Source of the DNA: DATDAH01 sp963792205
GTDB taxonomy: Bacteria > Actinomycetota > Acidimicrobiia > Acidimicrobiales > DATDAH01
Direction: 5' to 3'
Assembly: GCA_963792205.1 (NCBI GenBank)
Contig: CAWBVI010000002.1
Span: 620,001-684,000, forward strand
Length of the DNA stretch: 64,000 nt
Of this stretch, positions 8,290-18,210 are shown piece by piece. Position 1 is the stretch's first letter. Each line of letters begins with the position of its first letter. Below the pieces are notes generated by a model. The model was not told where the DNA came from. It did no database searches and saw only the letters and a program-made list of their open reading frames with translations. Position numbers and translations under genes: made by a program.

Positions 8290-9090
8290 GTGTTACGTTG
8301 CCGCGGACCCGCCGGCTTCCTCGTAGGGAAGGTTTTGTCCGCACAACCGCCGTTCCGGCTCCGCTTGACGTTGGCGTTCCTCGTGCTCGCCGTGGCCGGA
8401 TTCGTCGTCGGCGCCGCCGTGGTGTTCGGGACCGGGCAGGACTCGCCCACGACCGTGGAGACCGCCGCCTTCGCGCCGACCGGTCCACCCCTCGTCCCGG
8501 CCGGCTTGGACAGCAACCCCAGCGCGGCCGAGACCGCCGCGCCGGGTATGCGCCTCGGCATCCTCGACAAGGACGCCGCGATCCGCGAGGAGCGCCAGGC
8601 CCGAGCCGACGCCCGGGCCCTGCGGGCGATCGCCGCCGAGCAGGCCGCCATCCTCGAGTACGCGCAGGCCGTGGCCGATGCCGCGGCGGCGGAGGTCCCC
8701 GTCCTGCCCGCACCCGCGGCGCCGAGCGGTGGGGGCGGTGGCGGCGGGCCCATGACGACCAGTGACGGTGCCGGCGGCGGCGGTGGTGGTGGCGGCGGCG
8801 GTGGCGGTGGCAACGATGATGACGACGGCGGGTCGAACCTGTCGCTGTACGAGAAGCTCGACAACATCGCCATGTGCGAGTCGGGCCAGAACCCCGACGC
8901 CTACAACCCCCGGGGGCCCTACTACGGCGCCTTCCAGTTCCACCGGGAGACGTGGCGCACCTGGGGCGGCGGTCGGGGGGACATCCGGGACTACAGCTAC
9001 CACGAGCAGCGTGAGGTGGCGGCCAACCTGGCCCGCGCCCGCGGGTTCGATTCCTGGCCCACGTGCGCCGGCAGGCTCGGCTACGCCTGA
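8290..9090 (+). CDS. Rpf/transglycosylase-like secreted protein
   Basis: A 266-residue exported protein: hydrophobic N-terminal segment (about residues 25-48), an Ala-rich helical region (about 90-140), a long poly-Gly linker with an acidic patch (about 150-180), and a C-terminal resuscitation-promoting-factor-like transglycosylase domain (NIAMCESGQNPDAYNPRG onward, with YYGAFQFHRETWRTWGG). The catalytic glutamate is in MCESG. It probably cleaves peptidoglycan outside the membrane. The start is uncertain: GTG 8290 gives a TTA second codon, and TTG 8335 is an alternative. Its position before ksgA matches rpfB loci in other actinobacteria. Confidence 0.8.
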   Translation: MLRCRGPAGFLVGKVLSAQPPFRLRLTLAFLVLAVAGFVVGAAVVFGTGQDSPTTVETAAFAPTGPPLVPAGLDSNPSAAETAAPGMRLGILDKDAAIREERQARADARALRAIAAEQAAILEYAQAVADAAAAEVPVLPAPAAPSGGGGGGGPMTTSDGAGGGGGGGGGGGGGNDDDDGGSNLSLYEKLDNIAMCESGQNPDAYNPRGPYYGAFQFHRETWRTWGGGRGDIRDYSYHEQREVAANLARARGFDSWPTCAGRLGYA

Positions 9091-9100
9091 GCCCGTCGCC

Positions 9101-9911
9101 CTGCTCACCCGGTCCCGGGCCCACGACCTCCTCGATCGTCACGGTCTGGCGCCCAGCCGGGCCCTCGGCCAGAACTTCGTCGTTGACCCCAACACGGTCC
9201 GTCGCATCGCGCGGCTGGCGGTCGTCGGGCCCGGCGATCACGTCGTCGAGGTCGGCGCCGGCCTCGGAGCGCTGACCCTGGCCCTGGTCGACACCGGTGC
9301 CGCGGTGACCACCGTCGAGGCCGATCGCCACCTGCTGCCCGCCCTCGACGAGGTCCTTGCCGGCCACGACGTCCGGGTCGTCGGCGCCGACGTCCGGGAG
9401 GTCGACTGGGACGAGTTGCTGGCCGGCGCCGAGGAGTGGTCGCTCGTGGCCAACCTGCCCTACAACCTCGCCACGCCGATCGTGCTCGACGTGCTGGCCG
9501 AGGTCGAACCGGTGCGGCACCTGCTGGTCATGGTCCAGCGGGAGGTGGGCGAGCGCCTGGCGGCCCCGGCCGGGTCGAGGACCTACGGCATCCCGTCCGT
9601 GCTCGTGGCGCTGCGGGCGCGGGCGGAGGTGGTGGGCCGGGTGTCGCCCGAGGTGTTCCTGCCCCGACCCCGGGTCGAGTCGGCCCTGGTCCGGATCGAG
9701 CGTCGGGACGAGCCGGCGACGAGGGCCGATCCGGAGGTGCTGACCGGGCTGGTGCGAACTGGCCTTCGGCAACCGGCGCAAGATGCTGCGCCGCTCCCTC
9801 GACGGGCGGGTCGACGAGGCCCAGTTCGCGGCCGCCGCCGTCGACCCACAGGCCCGGCCCGAACAGCTCGACATCGAGGCCTGGGGTCGCCTGGCCGAGG
9901 CGGTGACGTGA
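9101..9911 (+). CDS. ksgA: 16S rRNA dimethyladenosine transferase KsgA, frame broken once
   Basis: RsmA/KsgA dimethylates A1518 and A1519 of 16S rRNA. The sequence shows APSRALGQNFVVDPNTVRRI, the SAM-binding GAGLGALT, the catalytic NLPYN and, after a frame change, FGNRRKMLRRSLDGRV to the end. The frame shifts near 9761-9762; removing one G restores it. No ATG, GTG or TTG precedes the conserved N-terminus in frame, so the start given (CTG 9101) is only approximate and a second small error there is possible. The stop overlaps the ispE start (GTGA). Confidence 0.85.
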
Positions 9912-10609
9912 GCACGACGGTGGCGGCGCCGGCCAAGCTCACGCTCTCGCTGCGGGTCGTCGGCGTGCGAGCGGATGGCCTGCACCTCATCGACGCCGAG
10001 ATGCTGACGATCGACTTGGCCGACAGGCTCACCTTCGGCGAAGGCCTCGGCGTGACCTACGTCGGGCCCGAAGCCGCGGGCGTCGACGTGGGTGATGACC
10101 TGGTGACGCGGGCCTTGGCGGCGGTCGGGCGCACCGCCGCGGTCCGGGTCGACAAGCAGATCCCCCACGGCGCGGGCTTGGGCGGAGGGTCGGCCGACGC
10201 CGCCGCCGTCCTGCGGTGGGCCGGCTGCGCCGACCTGGAGGTCGCGACCGGCCTGGGAGCGGATGTCCCGTTCTGCGTCGTCGGTGGTCGAGCCCGGGTC
10301 GGGGGGATCGGCGACGTCGTCGAGCCCCTGCCGCCCGTCGAACGGACCTTCACCCTCCTCAGCCCGCGGGTTCACTGCCCGACCGCCGCGGTCTACGCGG
10401 CCTGGGACGACCTGGGGGGTCCCGAGGGCCCCAACGGCAACGACCTCGAGCCGGCGGCGTTGGCGGTGCGGCCCGAGCTGGCGCGCGGGCGCGACGAATT
10501 GGCTGAGGTGAGCGGTGCCGTCCCGCAGCTCGCCGGGAGCGGCTCGACGTGGTTCGTCGAAGGCGACTTCCCGGGAAGTGGCCGGCGGGTGGTGCGCGCC
10601 GGGCCCTGA
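9908..10609 (+). CDS. ispE: 4-diphosphocytidyl-2-C-methyl-D-erythritol kinase
   Basis: A GHMP kinase of the MEP isoprenoid pathway that phosphorylates CDP-methylerythritol. Motifs: APAKLTLSLRV at the N-terminus, the ATP loop PHGAGLGGGSADAA near residue 80, GADVPFCVVGG, and the C-terminal AGSGSTWF. At 233 residues it is shorter than typical IspE (about 280-310), mainly by loss between the N-terminal strand and the ATP loop. The GTG start overlaps the ksgA stop, so it is translationally coupled. Confidence 0.88.
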   Translation: MSTTVAAPAKLTLSLRVVGVRADGLHLIDAEMLTIDLADRLTFGEGLGVTYVGPEAAGVDVGDDLVTRALAAVGRTAAVRVDKQIPHGAGLGGGSADAAAVLRWAGCADLEVATGLGADVPFCVVGGRARVGGIGDVVEPLPPVERTFTLLSPRVHCPTAAVYAAWDDLGGPEGPNGNDLEPAALAVRPELARGRDELAEVSGAVPQLAGSGSTWFVEGDFPGSGRRVVRAGP

Positions 10610-10610
10610 G

Positions 10611-10712
10611 CTACTTGCCGGCGGCCCGCCGCTGCCAGCGTGTGCGCTTCAGCATCTTCTTGTGCTTCTTCTTGCGCATGCGCTTGCGGCGCTTCTTGAT
10701 CAACGATCCCAT
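10611..10712 (-). CDS. small ribosomal protein bS22 (AURKAIP1/COX24 domain)
   Basis: A 33-residue, extremely basic peptide that starts MGSLIKKRRKRMRKKKHKK and ends RRAAGK. This is the short AURKAIP1/COX24-domain protein of actinobacteria, described as bS22 in mycobacterial ribosomes. It was found by reading the minus strand between ispE and the PPOX gene and is easily missed by gene callers. It ends one base after the ispE stop (convergent). TAGCCT lies about 10 bases upstream of the ATG. Confidence 0.88.
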   Translation of the reverse strand: MGSLIKKRRKRMRKKKHKKMLKRTRWQRRAAGK

Positions 10713-10725
10713 GGCGGCGCTGAGG

Positions 10726-11118
10726 CTACCGGCCTGTCACCGAGACGGGCTCGATGACGATCGTCACACGCTGCTCGGCCGGGTTGCGGAAGGGGTAGTG
10801 GTCGGCATCGAGGTACTTCTTCGCCAGGTGGTCGATGTCGGCGTCGCCGGTCTCCAGCCGGCGCTCGGCCACCCGGCCCCGCACCTGGGCGTAGCGGTAG
10901 TCGTCACCGGGTTGGGTCGCTTCGATCGCCACCGGGTCACCGACCTGGAGGTGGCGGTCCTTCACCCGCCCGACGGCGGTGTTGACCCAGAGTCGGCCGT
11001 CGTCATCGACGTCGGCCCACACGGGGGTCACATGCGGGCGCCCCTTGCCGTCGACGACGGCGAGGTGGGCCATGACGGGCTGGCGGAAGAGGGCGATGAC
11101 GGCGTCGTCCAGCTGCAT
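10726..11118 (-). CDS. PPOX-class F420-dependent oxidoreductase
   Basis: A 130-residue split-barrel flavin/F420-binding protein. Typical elements are MAHLAVVDGKGRPHVTPVWADVDDDGRLWVNT at the N-terminus (a substrate-access and phosphate-binding strand) and GDPVAIEATQPG. Members reduce or oxidise small molecules using deazaflavin F420 or FMN; the substrate is unknown. A second F420-type enzyme lies at 52740-53711, suggesting that F420 is used in this organism. Confidence 0.8.
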   Translation of the reverse strand: MQLDDAVIALFRQPVMAHLAVVDGKGRPHVTPVWADVDDDGRLWVNTAVGRVKDRHLQVGDPVAIEATQPGDDYRYAQVRGRVAERRLETGDADIDHLAKKYLDADHYPFRNPAEQRVTIVIEPVSVTGR

Positions 11119-11147
11119 CCGGGCTGTCTACCGGCGGGGCGGGCGGA

Positions 11148-12641
<1,494 letters not shown>

Positions 12642-12658
12642 GGGAGAATTGTCGCACC

Positions 12659-13027
12659 ATGTCCGTCAGCGTCCTCTTCCTGGTCGGCCGGTTCCTGCTG
12701 GTCGTGCCCTTCGTGCTGATCGGGGTCGACCGGGTGCTGGGGGACGAGACCCCGACCGGCGAACGGGTGTGGAGCGCGCTGGGGGTGCTGGCGGCCGCCG
12801 GCGTGATCCTCGGCGCGTGGGGCGACCTGTCGGCCTTCGCTCTCGGCGTGGCCATCATCGGCCTCGGCGTGACCGAGTGCCGTCGGCCCGACACCGATGA
12901 CGCCACCCGGCTGCGCTTCGTCGGCCTCCTCGGCGGCGCCGTGGTCACCGCGGCCTGCTTCGCCGCCGTCGGCACCGCCCTCGACCTCACGATCACCGAC
13001 CCCGTTCTCGACCTCGACCTCCGCTGA
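12659..13027 (+). CDS. small membrane protein of unknown function
   Basis: A 122-residue protein with four hydrophobic stretches (about residues 3-25, 38-57, 60-75 and 88-108) and a short cytoplasmic loop RRPDTDDATRLR. I do not recognise the family. It is divergent from mmsA with only 17 bases between starts, so promoters must overlap. It is followed by tRNA-Gln. Confidence 0.6.
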   Translation: MSVSVLFLVGRFLLVVPFVLIGVDRVLGDETPTGERVWSALGVLAAAGVILGAWGDLSAFALGVAIIGLGVTECRRPDTDDATRLRFVGLLGGAVVTAACFAAVGTALDLTITDPVLDLDLR

Positions 13028-13053
13028 CTGCTGGGTACGCTCGGCCGACCCGG

Positions 13054-13125
13054 TGGGAGGTAGTTCAACCGGCAGAACACTGGGTTTTGGTCCCAGGAAT
13101 CGGGGTTCGAGTCCCTGCCTCCCAG
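13054..13125 (+). tRNA. tRNA-Gln (anticodon TTG)
   Basis: A 72-base cloverleaf. The acceptor TGGGAGG pairs with CCTCCCA, the anticodon arm is CTGGG-TTTTGGT-CCCAG with anticodon TTG, and the T arm is CGGGG-TTCGAGT-CCCTG. The discriminator is G; the CCA end is not encoded. Confidence 0.95.
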
Positions 13126-13126
13126 C

Positions 13127-13726
13127 TCAGGAAGCGAGCCGCTGGACCTCCGCGACCCGGCACTCGAATCGGCCGGCACGGGGCACATCGACGAACGTCG
13201 ACGCTTCGACCGTCGTGGACTGACCGTCTCTCAGCTGATCGACCGTGGCCACGCCTCTGCCGAGTTGGCGATCACCGGCCGGGTTCTCGAACACGACGTC
13301 GATGAAGTACGAGGAGGGGTCGGGGCTGTTGTTGCTCACTTCGAGGACAGCAACCAAGGCGTCCAGATCGTCCCGCCGGCAGTCGGTCAGCTCCACGTCG
13401 TCGATCTCGTCCTCCTCGCCGGCGGTCCGACCTTCGGCGAGATCGTCGGCCCGTTCTTCGGCCTCTTCGACCACGTCATCGACGGCGTCGTCGACCGTGA
13501 CCGCCGCCACGATGGCGATGATGATCGAGAGCAGGGTGCCGAGGCTGGCGACGACGATGAAGGCGATCAGGCAGCCGTGCATTCCGGACTTCGTCTGCGG
13601 GGCATAGACCACGGGCTGGCCCATCGGCGGCTGGCCGAAGGCGGGCTGCTGAGGAGCCTGTTCGGGCGGATACCACTTCCCGTCGGACGCTTGCCACCAA
13701 CCTGGCCCTTGCGCCTGATCGCTCAC
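13127..13726 (-). CDS. membrane protein with N-terminal GWWQASDGKWYPPE motif
   Basis: A 199-residue protein. The N-terminus carries the Trp/Pro-rich GWWQASDGKWYPPE motif (DUF2510-like, common in actinobacterial membrane proteins), then a Pro/Gln-rich linker, one transmembrane helix (about residues 52-75), an acidic coiled region, and an extracytoplasmic domain with two cysteines (LTDCRRDD, FECRV) resembling FxLYD-type beta-sandwiches. The function is unknown. It ends right after tRNA-Gln on the opposite strand. Confidence 0.7.
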   Translation of the reverse strand: MSDQAQGPGWWQASDGKWYPPEQAPQQPAFGQPPMGQPVVYAPQTKSGMHGCLIAFIVVASLGTLLSIIIAIVAAVTVDDAVDDVVEEAEERADDLAEGRTAGEEDEIDDVELTDCRRDDLDALVAVLEVSNNSPDPSSYFIDVVFENPAGDRQLGRGVATVDQLRDGQSTTVEASTFVDVPRAGRFECRVAEVQRLAS

Positions 13727-13849
13727 CGTGCCCCCTCCCGCCGATGCCCTCGTCCATCATCGCATCACGGCGCGGCTCGGCCGGGAATTCGTCGCCGCAG
13801 TGTCTCCCGGTGTTCACGCCACGGAAAGTGGTGAGTAACCCACGCTCCG

Positions 13850-13855
13850 TACCTT
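13850..13855 (+). promoter_or_regulatory. -10 element of the phosphatase gene
   Basis: TACCTT at 13850-13855 lies 7 bases before the ATG at 13863, consistent with a leaderless mRNA. Confidence 0.45.
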
Positions 13856-13862
13856 CCGCGGC

Positions 13863-14636
13863 ATGAGCCTGATCGAGGTCCGGGGCCCGACCCGCCACGT
13901 CCCCTTGGACACCGTCTTCAACCTCCGTGACCTCGGTGGCTACTTCGCCGGTGATGGCCAGACGATCGCCTGGGGCCGGCTGTACCGGGCCGACGGGTTG
14001 CACCGGTTGGCCGGCCCCGACCTGGACCGGGTCCGCTCGCTCGGCCTGCGCACGGTGGTGGACCTCCGGACCGCGGGCGAGCTCGACGAGGGTCGCTTCC
14101 CGGTCCGGTCGCACCCCGTCGCCTACCACCATCTCCCCGTGCTGGCCCGGACCTGGCACGAGGAGGAGGTCGACGCCCTGGCCGAGCTGGCCGACCGGGC
14201 CACGCCCTACCTGGTGGCCCGCTACATCGACCTGCTGGCCGAAGGGGGCCCGCTCTTCGCCCGGGCGGTCACCCTCATGACCGAGCCGGCGGCGTGCCCG
14301 TTCGTGTTCCACTGCGCGGCGGGCAAGGACCGCACCGGCGTGCTGTCCGCCCTGGTGCTCGGCGTCCTCGGCGTGACCGACGACGACATCGTGGCCGACT
14401 ACGCCCTGAGCGTGGAGGCCATGACCCGCATGCAGGCCTGGGTGACGGCCAATCGGCCCGAGGTCGCCGAGGTCCTGGCTCGCCAACCGGTCGGTTGGCT
14501 GGCGGCGCCACCCGAGGCGATGGTCGCCCTCCTGGCCCACCTGCGCCGGGCCTACGGCGGCGCGGAGGCCTACTTCGCCGACCACGGGGTCGACCGCTTC
14601 ACGGTCGAAGCCCTCCGCGAGTTGCTCCTCGTCTGA
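13863..14636 (+). CDS. tyrosine-protein phosphatase (Y_phosphatase3 type)
   Basis: A 257-residue PTP-family phosphatase like mycobacterial PtpB. It has NLRDLGGY near residue 20, LYRADGLHRL, and the catalytic P-loop HCAAGKDRTG with its cysteine and arginine about residue 155. The C-terminal helical part follows the family. It could act on phosphotyrosine, phosphoserine or phosphoinositides. It is a single gene preceding glmU, with a 54-base gap. Confidence 0.85.
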   Translation: MSLIEVRGPTRHVPLDTVFNLRDLGGYFAGDGQTIAWGRLYRADGLHRLAGPDLDRVRSLGLRTVVDLRTAGELDEGRFPVRSHPVAYHHLPVLARTWHEEEVDALAELADRATPYLVARYIDLLAEGGPLFARAVTLMTEPAACPFVFHCAAGKDRTGVLSALVLGVLGVTDDDIVADYALSVEAMTRMQAWVTANRPEVAEVLARQPVGWLAAPPEAMVALLAHLRRAYGGAEAYFADHGVDRFTVEALRELLLV

Positions 14637-14690
14637 AAAACCGTCGCCCCATCGTCGGCGCGGGTGGGTCGGGTTGGGTAGAACAGGGGC

Positions 14691-15791
14691 ATGAGCTCGG
14701 CCCCGCTGTCTGCCATCGTGCTGGCGGCGGGCGAGGGGACCCGGATGAAGTCCGACCGGCCGAAGCCCCTCCACCTCCTGTGCGGCCGCCCGATGCTGCG
14801 CTACGTGCTCGACGCGCTGGGCGACTGCGAGCTCGACCGCGTGGTCATCGTCGTCGGGCACCACGCCGAGCGCGTCACCAAGCGGGTCCAGGACGAAGGC
14901 CCCGACCTGCTCGTGGCCTTCGTGGAGCAGGAGATCCAGCGGGGCACCGGCGATGCCGTGAGCGTCGGCCTGACCGGCTTCCCCGACGATCCGCTCGACG
15001 AGGACGACGGCGACGTGCTCGTGCTCCCGGGCGACACCCCGCTGCTCCGCCCGTCGACGGTGGCCGACCTCGTGGCCCTCCACCGCGAGCGAGACGCGGC
15101 CTGCACCGTGCTGAGCGCCCGGGTCGACGACCCCACGGGCTACGGGCGGGTGGTCCGGGGCCGCGACGACCGGGTGACCCGCATCGTCGAGGAGCGCGAC
15201 GCCACCGACGAGGAACGGGAGATCGACGAGATCAACACGTCGATCTACTGCTTCCGCCGCAGCGTCCTCGCTCCCGCGCTGCGCCGCACCAGCCCCGAGA
15301 ACAGCCAGGGCGAGTACTACCTGACCGATGTGGTTCAAGTGCTCCACGAGGCCGGCTACCCGGTCGGCTCGATGGTGATGGACGACCCGCAGGAGGCCGC
15401 CGGCATCAACGACCGGGTGCAGCTCGCCGCGGCCGAGGCCGTGCTGCGCCGTCGCACCGCCGACCGGTGGCTCCGGGCCGGGGTCTCCATGCTCGACCCG
15501 GAGCGCACGTCGATCGACACCACCGTGCGCCTCGGCACCGACGTGACCCTCTTCCCCGGGACCCTGTTGCAGGGCGACACCGTGGTGGGCGACCACGCCG
15601 AGATCGGTCCCGACACCCGCCTCGTCGACTGCGTGGTCGGCTCCGGGGCCCGGGTCGAGCAGACCGTCGCTCGGGACGCCGAGATCGGTGCCGACGCGGT
15701 GGTGGGACCGTTCGCCGTGCTCGAACCCGGGGCCCAGATCGCTTCGGGGGCCCGGACCGGGCCGTTCTACACTGCGAGAACCGACGACTGA
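14691..15791 (+). CDS. glmU: UDP-N-acetylglucosamine pyrophosphorylase (GlmU lacking the acetyltransferase active-site part)
   Basis: The N-terminal nucleotidyltransferase domain is complete: LAAGEGTRMKSDRPKPLH, QRGTGDAV, VLPGDTPLL, YGRVVR and INDRVQLA. It joins UTP and GlcNAc-1-phosphate. The left-handed beta-helix begins (RLGTDVTLFPGTLL onward) but stops at residue 366 after PGAQIASGARTGPFYTAR, where E. coli GlmU continues for about 120 residues with the catalytic histidine of the GlcN-1-P acetyltransferase. prs begins 18 bases later, so nothing has been lost to a frame change. The acetylation step must come from another protein. Confidence 0.88.
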   Translation: MSSAPLSAIVLAAGEGTRMKSDRPKPLHLLCGRPMLRYVLDALGDCELDRVVIVVGHHAERVTKRVQDEGPDLLVAFVEQEIQRGTGDAVSVGLTGFPDDPLDEDDGDVLVLPGDTPLLRPSTVADLVALHRERDAACTVLSARVDDPTGYGRVVRGRDDRVTRIVEERDATDEEREIDEINTSIYCFRRSVLAPALRRTSPENSQGEYYLTDVVQVLHEAGYPVGSMVMDDPQEAAGINDRVQLAAAEAVLRRRTADRWLRAGVSMLDPERTSIDTTVRLGTDVTLFPGTLLQGDTVVGDHAEIGPDTRLVDCVVGSGARVEQTVARDAEIGADAVVGPFAVLEPGAQIASGARTGPFYTARTDD

Positions 15792-15809
15792 CCAGCTGAG
15801 GGGCCACTC

Positions 15810-16802
15810 GTGAAGAAGCTGAAGATGGCCACCAACAAGCAGCTCTACGTGGTGTCAGGTCGCTCCAACCTCCCCCTCGCCGAAGAGATCGCCGACGCGC
15901 TCGGGGTCGAGCTGGGCGAGCCCAACCTCTCCGAGTTCGCCAACGGTGAGATCCACTGCCGCTACAGCGAGTCGCTCCGCGGGGCCGACGTCTTCATCAT
16001 CCAGTCGCACACGCACCTCGACGGGCTGTCGCTGAACGACTCGTTGATGGAGCAGCTGATCATGGTCGACGCCGCCAAGCGGGCGTCGGCCAAGCGCATC
16101 AGCGTGGTCTGCCCCTACTACGGCTACGCCCGCCAGGACCGCAAGGCCGAGGGCCGCGAGCCGATCAGCGCCAAGCTCGTCGCCGACCTGTTCCGCACCG
16201 CCGGCGCCACCCGGCTGGTCAGCGTCGACCTGCACTCCGGCCAGATCCAGGGGTTCTTCGACGGGCCCGTCGACCACCTCACCGCGGCGCCGGTGCTCAT
16301 CGAAGCCTGCCGCCGGGACCTCCCCGAGGACCTGGTCATCGTGTCGCCCGACACCGGTCGGGTGAAGGTGGCCGAGAAGTACGCCAACAAGCTCCAGGCC
16401 GACATCGCCATCGTGCACAAGCGTCACGTCGCGGGGCAGAAGAACGAGGTCGAGGCCCGGGAGCTCATCGGCAACGTGCAGGGCCGGCCCTGCGTGCTGC
16501 TCGACGACATGATCGACACCGCGGGGACGATCGTCGCCGCCGCCGAGCTGCTCATCGAACGGGGCGCCAGCAGCGTCTGGGCCATGGCCACCCACGGGCT
16601 GTTCTCCGGTCCGGCCGTCGACCGCCTGAAGAACTCGAAGATCGACAAGGTGGTCGTCACCAACACGCTGCCGCTGCCGTCCGAGAAGCAGTTCGACAAG
16701 GTCGAGGTCCTCACCGTCGCCCCGGTGATCGCCGACGCCATCCGGGCGGTGTTCGAGGACACCTCGGTCTCGGAGATCTTCGACGGGGAGAACCTGTCCT
16801 AG
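15810..16802 (+). CDS. prs: ribose-phosphate pyrophosphokinase
   Basis: A 330-residue PRPP synthetase that makes phosphoribosyl pyrophosphate from ribose-5-phosphate and ATP. Motifs are SGRSNLPLAEEIADALG, the ATP/flexible-loop YYGYARQDRKAEGREPISAK, VDLHSGQIQGFFDGPVDHL and the PRPP-binding CVLLDDMIDTAGT. GTG 15810 is given; ATG 15825 is an alternative. A TACACT hexamer at 15768-15773, inside the glmU end, could be its own promoter. The glmU-prs-rplY-pth order is conserved in actinobacteria. Confidence 0.95.
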   Translation: MKKLKMATNKQLYVVSGRSNLPLAEEIADALGVELGEPNLSEFANGEIHCRYSESLRGADVFIIQSHTHLDGLSLNDSLMEQLIMVDAAKRASAKRISVVCPYYGYARQDRKAEGREPISAKLVADLFRTAGATRLVSVDLHSGQIQGFFDGPVDHLTAAPVLIEACRRDLPEDLVIVSPDTGRVKVAEKYANKLQADIAIVHKRHVAGQKNEVEARELIGNVQGRPCVLLDDMIDTAGTIVAAAELLIERGASSVWAMATHGLFSGPAVDRLKNSKIDKVVVTNTLPLPSEKQFDKVEVLTVAPVIADAIRAVFEDTSVSEIFDGENLS

Positions 16803-16858
16803 CTGAACGCCGGTAGCCTTTCGGGTCGCTGTTCGAACCCTGATCTCGGAGTTCCCTG

Positions 16859-17560
16859 ATGGACGTCACCCTCACTGCTGAGACCGGCCGCCCGCTGGGC
16901 AGCCGCTCGTCGCGCCGCCTCCTGCGGGACGGCAAGGTGCCCGGCGTGGTGTACGGCCTCGACCAGGACACCCTGTCCCTGGCCGTGGCCTGGCCCGACC
17001 TGCGGGCCGCGCTGACGACCGAAGCCGGGCTCAACGCCCTCATCACGCTCGAGGTCGACGGCCACGAGGACCTGACCATCGTGAAGGACCTCCAGCGTGA
17101 CCCCGTGCGGCGAGACGTCATCCACGTCGACTTCCTGCGGGTGTCCCGTGACGCCGAGATCGAGGTCGAGGTCCCGATCGTGCTCGAGGGCCACGCCGAG
17201 GAGGTCGAGCGCGAGGACGGCACCGTCGCCCACCTGCTCTTCACCCTGACCGTGAAGGCGAAGCCGGGCTCGATCCCCAACGAGCTCACCATCGACGTCT
17301 CCGAGATGCAGCTCGGCGACTCCATCCGGGTCAGCGACCTGCGCCTGCCGGCCGGGGTGTCCACCGAGGTCGACCCCGAAGAGGTCGTGGTCAACGCCCA
17401 GGTCAGCCGGGCCACCATCGAGGCCGTGCAGGAAGAGGAGTTCGCCGAGGCGCTCGAGGAGCTGGCCGAGGCCGCCGCCGAAGCGGGTGGCGACGGCGAG
17501 GGCGGCGAGGCGGCCGAGGGCGGCGACGGCTCGGGCGGCGACAGCTCCGACGAGGAGTAG
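16859..17560 (+). CDS. rplY: 50S ribosomal protein L25/general stress protein Ctc
   Basis: A 233-residue two-domain L25 (TL5/Ctc type) that binds 5S rRNA. The N-terminal domain carries LGSRSSRRLLRDGKVPGVVYG and VKDLQRDPVRRDVIHVDF; the C-terminal beta domain has PGSIPNELTIDVSEMQLGDSI. A Glu/Gly-rich acidic tail of about 35 residues ends the protein, as in many actinobacterial homologs. pth follows after 3 bases. Confidence 0.93.
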   Translation: MDVTLTAETGRPLGSRSSRRLLRDGKVPGVVYGLDQDTLSLAVAWPDLRAALTTEAGLNALITLEVDGHEDLTIVKDLQRDPVRRDVIHVDFLRVSRDAEIEVEVPIVLEGHAEEVEREDGTVAHLLFTLTVKAKPGSIPNELTIDVSEMQLGDSIRVSDLRLPAGVSTEVDPEEVVVNAQVSRATIEAVQEEEFAEALEELAEAAAEAGGDGEGGEAAEGGDGSGGDSSDEE

Positions 17561-17563
17561 GCC

Positions 17564-18193
17564 GTGCGCCGCCGCGGCCAGCGCGGCGGGCGCGCCGAGC
17601 GCCGGGGGACGCCCGCCGACCTGCTGGTCGTCGGGCTGGAGAACCCCGGCCGGGACTACCAGGGCACCCGCCACAACGTGGGGGCGGCCGCGGTGCGGCT
17701 CCTGGCCGACCGCCACGGCGCCAAGCTCAAGGGCCTGCGTGGCGTACCGGCCACGACCGACGAGGTGAACGTCGGTGGCCGCCGCCTCGCTCTGGCGGTG
17801 CCGGCCACGTACATGAACGAGTCGGGTCAGGCCGTCCGTCCGCTCGTGCGCCGCTACGGGCTGGAAGAGGACCTCGAGCGCCTGGTGGTCGTCCACGACG
17901 AGCTCGACCTGCCCCCCGGCACCATCAAGGTGAAGGTCGGTGGCGGCCTCGCCGGCAACAACGGCCTCCGTTCGATCCGGGACCACCTGCACACCACCGA
18001 CTTCCTCCGGGTGCGCATCGGCGTGGGCAAGCCGCCGTCCAAGGAGCGGGGTGCGGATCACGTCCTGTCCCGTCCCGGCAAGCGCGAGGCCCTCGAGCTG
18101 GAGATCACGATCCACGACGCGGCGGACGCCGTCGAGGTCATCCTGGCCGAGGGCGTCGAGCGGGCCATGGAGCGGTTCAACCAGCGCGGCTGA
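17564..18193 (+). CDS. pth: peptidyl-tRNA hydrolase
   Basis: A 209-residue enzyme that releases peptides from prematurely dropped peptidyl-tRNA. Catalytic and binding motifs: GLENPGRDYQGTRHNVG (catalytic histidine), PATYMNESGQAV (asparagine), VVVHDELDLPPG and GGLAGNNGLRSI. It has a basic 17-residue N-terminal extension (RRRGQRGGRAERRG), longer than usual. It starts with GTG right after rplY, so the pair is probably co-transcribed. Confidence 0.94.
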   Translation: MRRRGQRGGRAERRGTPADLLVVGLENPGRDYQGTRHNVGAAAVRLLADRHGAKLKGLRGVPATTDEVNVGGRRLALAVPATYMNESGQAVRPLVRRYGLEEDLERLVVVHDELDLPPGTIKVKVGGGLAGNNGLRSIRDHLHTTDFLRVRIGVGKPPSKERGADHVLSRPGKREALELEITIHDAADAVEVILAEGVERAMERFNQRG

Positions 18194-18210
18194 CCGTTAG
18201 CTTCCGAACC

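Noticed and set aside
8760..8815. GGC/GGT repeat tract in the Rpf-like gene as a regulatory repeat
   Set aside because: It is in frame and encodes a poly-Gly linker between the helical region and the catalytic domain, a normal flexible spacer.
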